From contig JAAAUF010000865.1 in the NCBI GenBank assembly GCA_015499985.1, positions 1 to 17,710 on the forward strand: a stretch of DNA of 17,710 nt, in the 5' to 3' direction. Below, in pieces: positions 1 through 9,700 of this stretch (position 1 is the first letter of the stretch; every line of letters begins with the position of its first letter). Source of the DNA: Haplosporangium gracile (taxonomy: Eukaryota; Mortierellomycota; Mortierellomycetes; Mortierellales; Mortierellaceae). Under the pieces are notes generated by a model. It did not search any database. It saw only the letters and a list, made by a program, of their open reading frames with translations, and was not told where the DNA came from. A program made the position numbers and the translations under genes.

Positions 1-688
1 GGTTCGGGTGAAAAAGACTTTGTTGCTACATTGGCTTCCGGAGAGCGTACTGTGTTTGTTGCAGGATTTGGTACCACCGTGGTCTTTTAGCTGCCTCTAA
101 CATAGTAGAGGCTGGCCGTTACTACATAGCAAATCTCTCCCGACTGGTGTATCTGCTCCCCATTGCAAGCAACGGCCAATACGTGTGGCATCCCTGGTGC
201 GGCTCCAGCTCGCCGCCTGAGCTTCGCGCGGACTAAGTTGTGGACAGGCGTTATCAAGGTGGTGGGAAGAGCAGCTCATGTCCAGCGCAAGGTACAATGA
301 GCCGCAGGTGATAGGGGCCATCACAGTATAGAGTGCATATGTCACCTATTTAACACAGTGACTTTATTTTTTGCAACAGCCGCAAGCGCAAGCTCAGGAT
401 CAGGATCAGGATCAGGATCAGAATCGGGTGCAGGAACAAGGGGAACAAGGAGATCTTCAGGCTCACGGCACCATCCATATGCATTACGGACCAGGGGGTC
501 AGCCTCTCAGCAGTAAGGTAGGCATTTTCGAACGGGTAAACTAATTAACTATGTGTGTAGTGTGTGATCGGATTGTTGACATGATAGTCCTTTTCGTGTC
601 TCAATGGACTGTAGGTGCATCCTCGTCGTCGTCTTCACGTCCTGGCGGTTCGTCCTCGCAGCGGAACCCCGGAGGCTCATTGCAGTAG
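1..688 (+). CDS. 3' end of an unrecognised protein-coding gene (partial)
   Basis: This is the C-terminal end of a gene that begins left of the window. I do not recognise the product. The preferred model has a first exon running from the edge to about 70-78, an exon at 380-512 and a last exon at 615-688. The 380 exon follows a TTGCAACAG acceptor and encodes a Q/D repeat, then a short segment reading IHMHYGPGGQPL. The 513-614 intron (102 nt) has a strong GTAAGG donor and an ACTGTAG acceptor, and splicing it gives a serine/glycine-rich tail ending in TAG at 686-688. The first donor is unclear: GTACCA at 71 or GTGGTC at 79 give different frames upstream. In an alternative model the 380 exon is read as a Ser-Gly repeat that stops at TAA 514-516 with no further intron. 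The long first intron is unusually GC-rich and open on both strands, so part of it could be coding. Confidence 0.4.
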
Positions 689-983
689 GATGATGAGATG
701 GGGATGCCTCCGTGAACCTACAGAAGCCCATATAAGCGATACCAACACACTCGCGCTATCCACTTTATAGTGGTTTTGAGTTCTCAGTAAGTTATCACGG
801 TTTACATAAGACTTGATTTGGGATACGGGAATGAGTGCCTGACAAGTCACGTGCGAATGTTTACACAAATTAACTAAGCCATTTTGTACTTTTATAAATA
901 GACTCTCAGCACAACGTGCTAAAAAAAAAAGCTACAACACACACCTATCCAACCTCCCATTGCAACCAAAGGACAGGACAACA
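689..983. promoter_or_regulatory. Intergenic region with the TRM6 promoter
   Basis: This 295-bp gap lies between the stop of the left-edge gene and the TRM6 start codon. It is AT-rich towards its right end, with a TTTATAAATAG stretch near 891-901, about 85 bp upstream of the ATG, that could serve as a TATA-like element. An A-rich run follows at about 920-930. No coding sequence is convincing here. Confidence 0.35.
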
Positions 984-3107
984 ATGGCGGCACTCAACCC
1001 AGCAGACATCATCAACGCAGGAGAACATGTCTTCATCAAGATGCCAAGCGACAATGTCAAATGCATCGTCCTCAAGTCCGGCAGGTATGATTCACTCAGG
1101 CTTTTTCCTTTTTTTTATTAAGGAATCAGTGCAGGAGATATATACAAAGAAAGAAAAGAACGAAAGACAGACCGGCCTGCAGCATGCAATGTTACAAAAT
1201 CAAGTCTCTAAAGTAAGAGAGGCAGAAAAATCAACAAAGGCACAAGGTACTAATACCCATAATAACTTTAACGTAACGACGTGTAGCTCGGTGTCTTTGG
1301 GAAAGTTTGGAACGTTCAAGGCGAACGACATTATCGGACACGCATGGGGAAACTCGTATGAAATCTACGATCGCGACAGCAAGACCCGTGTCTACCACCC
1401 AGAGGGCATCAGCGAGGTCGAAGAAACCGCCAACAATAACCGCGAGATTGTCGACGATCCCACCTCTCAAAAGCTTACTCTTGATGATATCAAAGCACTG
1501 AAGTCCGAGGGTCTCAAAGGGGAGCTTACTGGCGAGGTACTCTTTCCTCTTTACCGTAATTGCCAAGGACAACAACTCTTCACGAACAGTGAACGGCGTT
1601 AAAATCAACAACGCCTTACCAGGAAGGAAGAACAGTTTATATGAGCAAGGAGAAGCAAACAAATTATGGATCGATCTGCACTGAGCAACAACAACTGTAT
1701 AGGACCTGGACAAGAAATACGGCTCAAAGTGATCATTCTGGTGCAAGCAACTTTTAGTAACACTGTTCTTTTTGCATACGTTCAACTCCAACAGGAAATC
1801 GTGAACAAGCTGAAGGAGAGCCATGCAACGTTCGACAAAAAGACGGCTTACTCACAGGCAAAGTACCTGCAGAAGAAGAGCAAAAAGTTCCACAAGGTTT
1901 TCACTCCCATCAAGCCTACCGCCTACTCTGTCAACGAATATTTTTACGTCAAGAACCCCTCAAAGATCAGAGACATCCGTATGGACACCCTCTCCCAGCT
2001 GCTCTCATACTCTAATGTCCACTCTGGCTGCAAGCTCTTGGTCGTTGACGACACCCAGGGCATGATCGTCTCTGCCCTTGCAGAGCGCATGGGAGGTAGG
2101 AAAGCATTTCTTAAAAATTTGTTAACGCTTGCTCAATCACAATAACTCGCTCTACTTTGATCTGACGTCTCACTTTAATGAATTGTCCACATTATTGTTA
2201 GGCAAGGGAACTATTCTTGGCCTGTATGATGGTGACAACCCTCATTACGACATTGTCAAGTACATGAACTTTAACCAAGAGACCCTCGACACCATCAAGA
2301 TCCTTTCCTGGCTCCGCATCCACCGCCCAACCGACGAGAGTAAGTCGCACTGGGCACTGATATTTGCAAAAGCAACACATTGACTGAACTTGAAGCTCGA
2401 TTCAACATGAGTGAGCACCAACCTGTACACGAATTATTATGGCAATAATAGAGACGCCAGATGAGATGCAGGATGTGACACAGTTGACAGGAAAGGACTT
2501 GGAGGGATACCACAGACGCCTGAAGGCATACACCATTGTAGAAGAGTCTCGCAAGACCCTCTTCGAGGGCAACTTTGACGCCCTGATTGTCGCTTCGCAG
2601 TATCAGCCAGAGTCAATTCTCGAAAAGCTGTTGCCTTACGTCGCCGGATCTAGACCCGTCATCGTATATCACGGCACTAAGGAGGCGCTTTTGGAGACCA
2701 GCACCTGGATGAGGAGATGTCCCGATCTTTTGGCCCCTCAACTCACTGAGAGCTGGCTCAGGAAATCTCAGGTCTTGCCTGGCCGCACACATCCTGAGAT
2801 GTCGACCTGGGGTACAGGAGGATCTCTCTTGACCGCCACCAAGGTGATCGATCAGCCCGTACAGGCTGCCTTGACCAAGCGCGAGCGTCTCGCCATGGAG
2901 AAGAAGAACGCCGAGGTCAAAAGGCTGAAGCGCGCACGCGAAGAGGCTGAGAGCGCCGCTTCCTCACCTGCCCCTGCACCTGCTGCTGCCCTTATAGAAG
3001 ACGTCGCCGATGAGGCGATCGAGGGTAAGGAAGAAGGTTCCGCCAGTACTACTGTAATGGATGATGGTGATGAGAGTCGCTCTATCAAGCGCGCCAAGCA
3101 AGAATAG
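984..3107 (+). CDS. TRM6: tRNA (adenine-N1-)-methyltransferase non-catalytic subunit Trm6 (Gcd10)
   Basis: Five exons: 984-1084, 1287-1536, 1795-2095, 2202-2339 and 2452-3107. Together they encode 481 aa, close to yeast Gcd10. All introns are GT...AG and every junction keeps frame. The start ATG opens MAALNPADIINAGEHVFIKM, the usual beginning of this family. Diagnostic stretches follow: GKFGTFKANDIIGH, a KSSHATF-like region reading KLKESHATFDKKTAYSQAKY, then VHSGCKLLVVDDTQGMIV and GLYDGDNPHYDIVKYMNF, and the C-terminal Rossmann-like half with FDALIVASQY and VIVYHGTKEAL. In the family, Trm6 pairs with catalytic Trm61 in a nuclear heterotetramer that makes m1A58 in tRNA, including initiator tRNA-Met; Trm6 helps bind the tRNA and does not hold a working SAM site. 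The last 80 residues are a charged, coiled-coil-like K/R/E tail ending in a basic KRAKQE. The gene converges on the next one, with 201 bp between stop codons. Confidence 0.95.
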
Positions 3108-3123
3108 GGAGCACGTGCACGCA

Positions 3124-3129
3124 AATAAA
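3124..3129 (+). terminator. Polyadenylation signal of TRM6
   Basis: A canonical AATAAA lies 17 bp after the TRM6 TAG stop codon, in an A/T-rich context. It is the expected 3' end signal for this transcript. Confidence 0.6.
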
Positions 3130-3248
3130 CAATTTTGTAACATTTGAACTGTCACCCTCCAGTTTCTTTTGGAAAGACACTTGGTATGTATGTGTGATAA
3201 TTGTGGCAGTCAACCACAAACTACCATAGATTGAAAAAATGATGCGCT

Positions 3249-3254
3249 TTTATT
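3249..3254 (-). terminator. Polyadenylation signal of the Net1/coilin-like gene
   Basis: The + strand TTTATT reads AATAAA on the - strand, about 55 bp beyond the stop codon of the - strand gene. With the TRM6 signal it leaves a compact convergent terminator region of roughly 200 bp. Confidence 0.5.
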
Positions 3255-3308
3255 TTAATCCGCGGTGGTGAGTGTAAAAAAACGATCAAACGGGGAAGGA
3301 AAGGGTGT

Positions 3309-4900
3309 CTAGCTGGTGGCGGCGACCGGGGCTGCACCAGCGATGCGAGCCTTCTTCCGCTTGTTCTTGCTCGCACCAGCAGTAACAGCGTCCGTCGTGG
3401 CATCACCGGTGGCAGCAGGGGTGATGGTCTCGATATTCTTGCGCTTCTTGGAGGGAGTCTTTGTGGCGTTGGTGGTGGCGGTGATGTTGCTGCGACCGAC
3501 CTCGCAATCTGCCGACTTTTCCTCCTTTTCTTCCTCCTCATTCCCCTCCTTCCCCGCCTTCTTAGACTTCCTCTCTGACTTGTTGGCCTCTTTGGCTGCT
3601 GGCTTGCCTCCCGTTTTCTCTGCCTCCTTAACCTCCTTGGTCTTCTTCTTGGTTTCCGTCGTCTCTGCTTTCTTGGCGGTCTCCTTAGGCGCAGGTTTGT
3701 CTTCCGACTTGGCTTCTGGCTTTTCTGCTGCCTTCTTGTTGGTCGGCTTTTCGGTTGACTTGGCTTCCGTCTTAGGTTTCTTGGCTGCTGGCTTGGTCTC
3801 CGTGATGTCGTCCATTTTGGCTGCTGCTGGCTTGGTCTCCTTCTTGGCCTCCTTCTTGGCTTCTTTCTTGGCCTCCTTCTTGGCCTCCTTCTTGGCTTTC
3901 GTCTTGGCTTTCGTCTTGGCTGCTAGGTCTTCCTCCTCCTTGGTCTCCGTCTTGGATGCTGTCTTGTCATTCTTTTTGACCTCAGTCTTGGGTGCTGGCT
4001 TCTCCTCCTTAGCTTCAGTCTTAGATGCTGCATTGTCGTCCATCTTGCCCTCAGTCATGGCGGCTGGCTTGTCCACCTTCTTTGCTTCCGTCTTAGCCTT
4101 CTTGCTGTTGCTCTCCTTCTCGGTCTCCTTGTCACCCTCTCTCTTGGCTCCAGTCTTGGCTTTTTTCTTGGGAGCCTCCTTGAGGTGCTTATCCTGCCCG
4201 ACGACCTCATCGGCCTGCACGCCATCCTCCGTCTTGGCTTCCAACTCAACAGCCTTCCTAACCTTCTTCTTGTTCACGGTGACCTTGGGCTCCTTGACCT
4301 TATCCTGCTTGACCATCTTTTCCTTCGCCTCGATTGCTACCTCCTTTTCCTTCTCCTTCTTGCCTGGCGTCGCTGATGTCAACACTGCAGCCTTCTTGTT
4401 GGTGTTGTTGGTCTCCTTGGCAGATTTAACAGTTTTGGACTTGATCTCCTTTTCGTCTACCGTGCCTGCGGGCCCCTTGTGTCCAATGACATTCACGATC
4501 GAGTCGTCGTCGACCACATGGTATAACGTCTGATCCTCGTGCATATCGAACTCGCGCTCCGTCTGAAATCCTTTGACTACAAATCCTTTGCTACAACACA
4601 ATGGACATAACATAGCAAAATATATAATTTGTTAAAATAAACAAAATTGCCATACATACATGAAACCATGGTGTACAAAGAGATGAACGTAAGAATAAAA
4701 AAGTCTTACGAACGGGGGAAGGATTTGAGCTCCTCGACGACATCCTTTTTGAGAGTCGAGACCTTATCCTCTGGTTTGGCCAAGACGAGGAACTTGATCA
4801 TATCCCGAGCGCGCATGTCGGCGGGGATCTCTTCTGGCTGGTGACAGTCTACATGGACATTCACCCTGTACAGCTTCCTTCCTGAAAGCGACAATGACAT
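3309..4900 (-). CDS. Lysine-rich protein with N-terminal coilin/Net1-like ubiquitin-fold domain
   Basis: Two exons on the - strand, 4900-4710 and 4590-3309, joined across a 119-nt intron (donor GTAAGA, acceptor TGTAG), give 490 aa. The ATG at 4900-4898 is the first that fits the domain start. Residues 8 to about 103 form a compact domain: a strand reading KLYRVNVHVD, then MIKFLVLAKPEDKVSTLKKD, VVEELKSF, GFVVKGF, and a closing DDDSIVNVIG. This order resembles the ubiquitin-like N-terminal domains of coilin and of Net1/Tof2-type nucleolar proteins, but I place it only by pattern. Residues 110 to about 460 are almost wholly K, A, E, T and P, with repeated AKTEAK/KPA motifs like the basic-acidic linkers of nucleolar chaperones such as Nopp140 (inference). 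The C-terminus is rich in nuclear-localisation-type KKRK and KRKKAR motifs. A nuclear or nucleolar role is likely; the exact function is unknown. It is divergently arranged with the UCH37-like pseudogene. Confidence 0.8.
3841..3924 (-). repeat. 12-bp tandem repeat encoding KKEA units
   Basis: Seven consecutive 12-bp units, consensus TTCTTGGCCTCC on the + strand, encode KKEA/KAKT-type tetrapeptides in the - strand gene. Units at 3841, 3865 and 3877 are identical; the others differ by a few bases. The period is a multiple of three, so copy-number change keeps the reading frame. Confidence 0.85.
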
Positions 4901-5158
4901 GCTATGTTGCTTGGCTAATTGCTCGGTGGTGAAGGATAAGGAGATGTTCGACAGTGATCTGCATTTTCGACACCGGAAGAAAAAAAATATTTGAACGTCA
5001 CATGACCGCCTTTTAAGTTCGCATTCAGTGGCGTTTTTCCAGTTCAAGAGAGCTCGTTGTTTCAACGCACACAAACCACAAGGACGCGCCAAGATTACAA
5101 CTTGCAGTAAAACGGAGAGCATCAATAACAACCGCAACACGGATACATCCTCATCCTC
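4901..5158. promoter_or_regulatory. Divergent intergenic region between the Net1/coilin-like gene and the UCH37-like pseudogene
   Basis: These 258 bp separate two divergent start codons and so must have held both promoters. An A-run lies at about 4978-4987 and an A/C-rich segment precedes the pseudogene start. I see no clear TATA box or repeated site. Confidence 0.4.
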
Positions 5159-6642
5159 ATGGTACACCACTAGTGCACTCTCGAATCAACCCCAGAAGTA
5201 TTCAACTTCCTCATGTAGCAGAGCGGACTCAATGGTGCCCATATCCAGGAACTCTATTCCCTTGACGAGTACACTTTCCGTACCCTCGCCAACCACCACA
5301 ACCCCATCTACGAGGCCATCTTTCTAATAAAACCCCAGGGTTCTCGCCTCTCCAAGGTTCGGTCTCTAGAACAACAGTCTGATTTCTCGAATGTGTACTT
5401 TGCACAGAATGTCATCCCGGATGCCTGCGGGACCCAAGCTATCCTCTCCATCGCCTTAAATTCTCAAAGGCAGGAGAGTGACGGTGGCTATGATGATGAC
5501 GGGCTCGATACTGGACTCTTGCTCAGGAGTTTCAAGGATTTTATCACAGGTTTTTCACCTCTGGTAATTAAAAACATTCGCACATTTGTCCAGAACGTAG
5601 GAAGAGCCTAGGCGACGATCGAGGCGCAATGTCAAATGCAGCTGTTCGATGGATGATAATTTCGGATAGGGATGAAGTATTTGATATTGATATCATCTTA
5701 ACCCTCTTTTGCTTGTTCAAACAAACTCGTGTGCGATAGAATAAAGGATTGAAAATGATGAACTGCACTCAGCTCCGCAAGAATCACAACAGCACTGCAG
5801 GTCAATACGAATAACGTCTTCCGGATCACCCTCGCATATTTTTTCCTCCTCTCGACCATGCCGACACGCTCATAGACACAGTCACAGCAATAACGACAAC
5901 AGATACCGGCTCTACAGACGCAATCCATAGGCATGGCTACAAAAACTCTGGCATGAACTCACCAAGTCTCCTGATCAGAAAGCACCCAAAAAAAAAACGG
6001 AAAGATAAGGCCGTTGGAAAGATGGACTTCTTAGAAACAAAGATCGCAGTCCTCTCTGCTGCAACATCAGTCACTTTTACCAGACCAGCCTGCGACTCTG
6101 CTAACAAAGAGACCAGAACCTCATCTCCCGACTATGGCGGCGACAACGAGGACAAGCTGAGCACAAAAGACGACTGCCACTACATTGCCTGTGTACACGT
6201 AGACGGCTACATCTAGGAGCTCGACGGACTCCAACCAGAGTCTATCCACCTCGCAGCATGCACAAGGGACCAATGGATCAACAGGCGCGCCTCGAGTTCA
6301 GAAGGCCCGTGTGCTTTCCTTTGCCGACGACGAACAGTCCTTTGTCCTTATGGCCATGACTAAAGATCCCCTCGTCACCTTCTCACAGCGCATTCATCCC
6401 TCCGGTACCCTTCCTCCTCAAGATTATGGGAAAAAGGACAAATGCAGCAGCGAGAAGAGGCAATCAAAGCATTAGAAAACACGCTCCGACGGGAAGAAAT
6501 GAACCGGGAGGTAAAAAAGAGTGCAATTCAGGAGATGGAAGCAAACTACCGTCCAGCCCTCGATTCCTTCATGCAGGCCTTCGCATCTCTCGACCGTTCA
6601 CCCGATCATCATAGCAACATGTCTATGGTTCCTGTAAAATAG
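5159..6642 (+). pseudogene. Decayed ubiquitin C-terminal hydrolase of UCH37/UCHL5 type
   Basis: The UCH37 order is recognisable end to end. After ATG 5159 come CTLESTPEVFNFL, then ELYSLDEYTFRTLANHHNPI, the active-site box DACGTQAIL (Cys codon 5426-5428, position 90 against Cys88 in human UCHL5), SFKDFITGF, the catalytic-His region CHYIACVHVDGYI (His 6178-6180), ELDGLQPESIHLA with the catalytic Asp, a SFVLMAM strand, and the C-terminal ULD-like EANYRPALDSFMQAFA that in the family binds Rpn13 or INO80. It cannot be translated as it stands. In-frame TAG codons sit at 5171, 5216 and 6214. The frame changes between 6282 and 6308 and again near 6420-6442. The segment after a probable intron (about 5564-5930) matches the family only poorly. 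The oxyanion-hole Gln six residues before the Cys is Asn. A functional version would be a proteasome-bound deubiquitinase. Calling it a pseudogene is firm unless the assembly is wrong. Confidence 0.85.
5698..5934 (-). CDS. Possible small Cys-rich membrane protein (uncertain)
   Basis: A 78-codon ATG-started frame on the - strand lies in the poorly matching middle of the UCH37-like pseudogene. It begins MPMDCVCRAGICCRYCCDCV, with eight cysteines in the first 19 residues, continues with a basic ERRKKYARVIRK stretch, and then has one hydrophobic segment, FVLTCSAVVILAELSAV, long enough to cross a membrane. Cys-rich cytosolic ends next to a membrane helix are common palmitoylation sites (inference). 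I do not recognise a family. It could equally be a chance frame inside an old intron, and no promoter or splice evidence decides it. Confidence 0.2.
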   Translation of the reverse strand: MPMDCVCRAGICCRYCCDCVYERVGMVERRKKYARVIRKTLFVLTCSAVVILAELSAVHHFQSFILSHTSLFEQAKEG

Positions 6643-6738
6643 AAAGGAAGGTCGTTCATTATGATAATATATTAAAATTCTATGGAAAAAATGAAAAGGC
6701 TACACGTCTTAATTAAGTAAAAGAAACATAAAAATATT

Positions 6739-9700
6739 CTATGCTGCTGCAGAGACCATCGAGTCGGATCTGGATCTAGGAAGTATCCAGACATCCGCGT
6801 CCAGTTGTCCAATGATCGTCCCTTGTCTAGACCGGATATCATACAGCGACGGCTCTAGTCTCCAGCCTTCCTTGAACGCTCCAGTCTCACGCGCTCCTCC
6901 TCTTCCTCTTCCTCCTCGCTGCTGTTGCTGCCACTCTCTCATCCTCGCAGCACTCCTAGATCCATAATACGAGTCCTGTGGTGCCCCTTCTCCTCCCCAC
7001 ATATTGTCGCGAGAAGATCCATGCGATCCAACTCCAGAGGCAGAGGTAGAAGCAGACTTTTGCAAAATCCGGCTCAACACCTTGTGCAGCGGTAGTTTAG
7101 CCGATCCAAGCTCAATCATCGTCTGCCGCTTTGGGTTCAGCTTCCATACCTCAACCGAGATATTCTCAAGCATACATGCCGCCATGACCTCAGGTGTCAA
7201 CATCAACTGACTCTGCGCCTTGAAGTTGAAATGCTGTGCGTGCACTCCTTGTAGTCGCTTTCCTGGTTGTTGCTCGTGTCCATGTCCACGTCCCTGATCT
7301 TTGTTCTTTCTCCGTCTTCGGCGAGCCTCCTTTCGTCTATTCTGCGATCGCTCCCTTCGCCGACGCTGCTGATCAACGCGCTTTACTTCCTCATCAACGT
7401 CATCCTCTTCCCCCACAGACGAAACCTTGCGCCTCCTCTGAAGTCGCGACTGTCGTCCTCCCATCGCGCCACCATACCTCAGATCCTCGTCCTCAGTGCT
7501 CATCGAATAGCTCTGCCCCGTGCTGTAGCTATCCTCGGCCCCACTGAAGCTGCTTTCAGTCACAGAAGAGTGGTACTCGGGTCGGACAAGACCCGACATA
7601 CTCCTCGAGGGAAACAGATCAGGCGTGTCATTCAATAGATCACCCGGGCGGGGGTTCATCCGGATCTGCAACCGGTCGTTTGAACTCAACCGCCTCCGGT
7701 TTTGTTGTTTCCAAGGTCGCCCCGAGTCGACCCCCATCGTTGCGAACGTTGCAGGTGGATACGATTTGGATTTGCGAGGTTGTTGATGAGCCGACAACGA
7801 AGGCGACGACGGTCCATCCTTCCTCCTCCTCCTACTACTGCTACTTCGCCTTCGCTCTCTATCATGTCGATCCTGTTGCTGGTCTTCCTGCTGATATAGC
7901 CTGCGACTACTGCCGAGACTTGTCTGGAACGACTGGTAATGGCCATGGGCGGTAGCGGCACTCTCTTCCTGGGCCAATTGAAGTCTTGCGAGCTCGGACT
8001 TTCGTGCAACTTTTTCAAACTGAATCGGCTTTCTGGAGCGTCTCAACTCCTTGGGTGTCGACTCTGAGCCTCCTCCAAGCGAGTCTTGCCGACGATGCTC
8101 GTCACCACCCATCATCGATGTCCAAAACTCCTTTCGTGAATCTCGACTGGATTGGCGAGTATGCTGAGGTGACCGCGTCATATTCTCCGACATGATCACC
8201 GACCCCGCTGCCGTACTGCTAGCTGTTTGTGTTGTAAGCCGTGGTTGTAATTGCTGTTGCTGCTGCTGAGGCCGATGATAAGCCTGGCGTTGCTGTTTCG
8301 AGTGTGGTTGTTGCTGCTCTGGTAGTGGAAGAGAGTGATATTTTTTGTGTTTAGAGCCCTTCAACAATCCGTGGGACGTCAAATAGGCTGTCGTAATACT
8401 CAACTCCAGTTTGAATCGAGATTTGGACGGCCAGTAGGGGAGGCTCTCGTGGTAGGGGCGAAATCGGCTGGCGTCCTGATGGTCATCCTTCAACATCGAC
8501 GACCGAAGATGTCTTGCCGACCTTGTGCGCACCTCCTCCGGGTCAAGCGCAAGACTCGTCTTCATTCCTATTGACGCAATTCAATTGTAAATTTTGCGAA
8601 TAAATGAACATCATGATTTGTTAGTCTCTTGGTTTAGGTCAATACCAACATACGTAATAAAGTCAGGAGTACCTTGGAGTAAGTCTTCGCCTCGAGCGAG
8701 GACAGAGTCTAGGCGACCGATGGCTGCAGCGGTGGCTCCAGAGCGAGGTCTGGAGCGAGAACCTTGGCCGTGTTGGGTCGTCATGTTTGTATCCTCCGCT
8801 CTGCGGTGTCGGTAGAGCGAATCATCCTGTGGCAGCCGCTGAACTCCGTTCCTAACGGGTCTACGATACGACGCGTCGTATGGAGGACCCAAGTCAGGGA
8901 TCGGCAACTTAATGTTGGGATATTGACGCGACGACGAGTCGATCGATCCCACACCAGCAGCTACAGTCATAGTCTGGTGCCGTCCGCCACCACCTCTGCC
9001 GCCACGATGATGTTGATTTTCATAGGGCACTCCAGAAGATCCGATAGCAGTTGAATGAGGATGAGAGGGGAATCGACGGTGACGATAGATTGCTGGTTCA
9101 TCCTCAAAGCGCAGTGATAATTGGTGGTGTACATGCGAGTCGGGGTGTCGGGGGCCTTCTGGTGGATGTCGGCCGATGATGTTAGCGCTTCGCTTATACT
9201 GCGGCGCCTTTTGCTGTTGCTGATGGTACTCTGTAGGGTCTATGACCGCACTGGGGCTGAGAGGATGAACCGATGGTGGCAGCTTGGTTAGAATTCCTAG
9301 CGAGGGGTGAAGTTGATGCGGTTGCTGCTGCTGCTGAGGTGGATGTGGTTGTGGCGGTGGTGGGTGGCGATATGATGCTGAAGAGTGATTTGCGTGGTGG
9401 CCAAAATGTTGGTAAGACGTCTGGCGATGGTGCCGAATTGAGCCCTGGCCATTATGTGGTCGATAATGATGGTGATGTGCTGTGCGATTTTCGTCGTTAT
9501 GGATAGACGCATTGGACGCGGAATCGGACCCTTCGGAGGTGTCATCAACGTCCGATGTATCCTGACACCAAGCTTGAAAGACAGCCATCCCTAAAACGGT
9601 CTTCCTGTTAAAGATTTTGTGGTGGGCCAGGTTCGGATCATCGTTTTGCAAGACAGTAGTAAAGGGAAACACGCCCGAGAAGGTGCCGTGGATGTTGCGG

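Noticed and set aside
97..345. An 82-codon - strand frame at the left edge
   Set aside because: No recognisable domain, and it overlaps a region better explained as intron or as part of the + strand gene.
3316..4533. A 405-codon + strand frame antisense to the K/A/E-rich gene
   Set aside because: It is the mirror of a lysine-, alanine- and glutamate-rich coding strand with few stop-forming triplets. Its product is a monotonous L/S/F/V string with no family pattern, while the - strand gene has a folded domain and a consistent intron.
5161..5218. A 58-nt intron (GTACAC...ATGTAG) that would remove two of the in-frame TAG codons
   Set aside because: The segment it would remove matches the conserved N-terminus of UCH37 (CTLESTPEVFNFL), so it was coding, and the intron would be far shorter than the others in the window.
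5159..6642. Recoding or reassignment of UAG to rescue the UCH37-like gene
   Set aside because: TAG ends all the other genes, and the gene also has frame shifts and an altered active-site neighbour, so plain decay explains it better.
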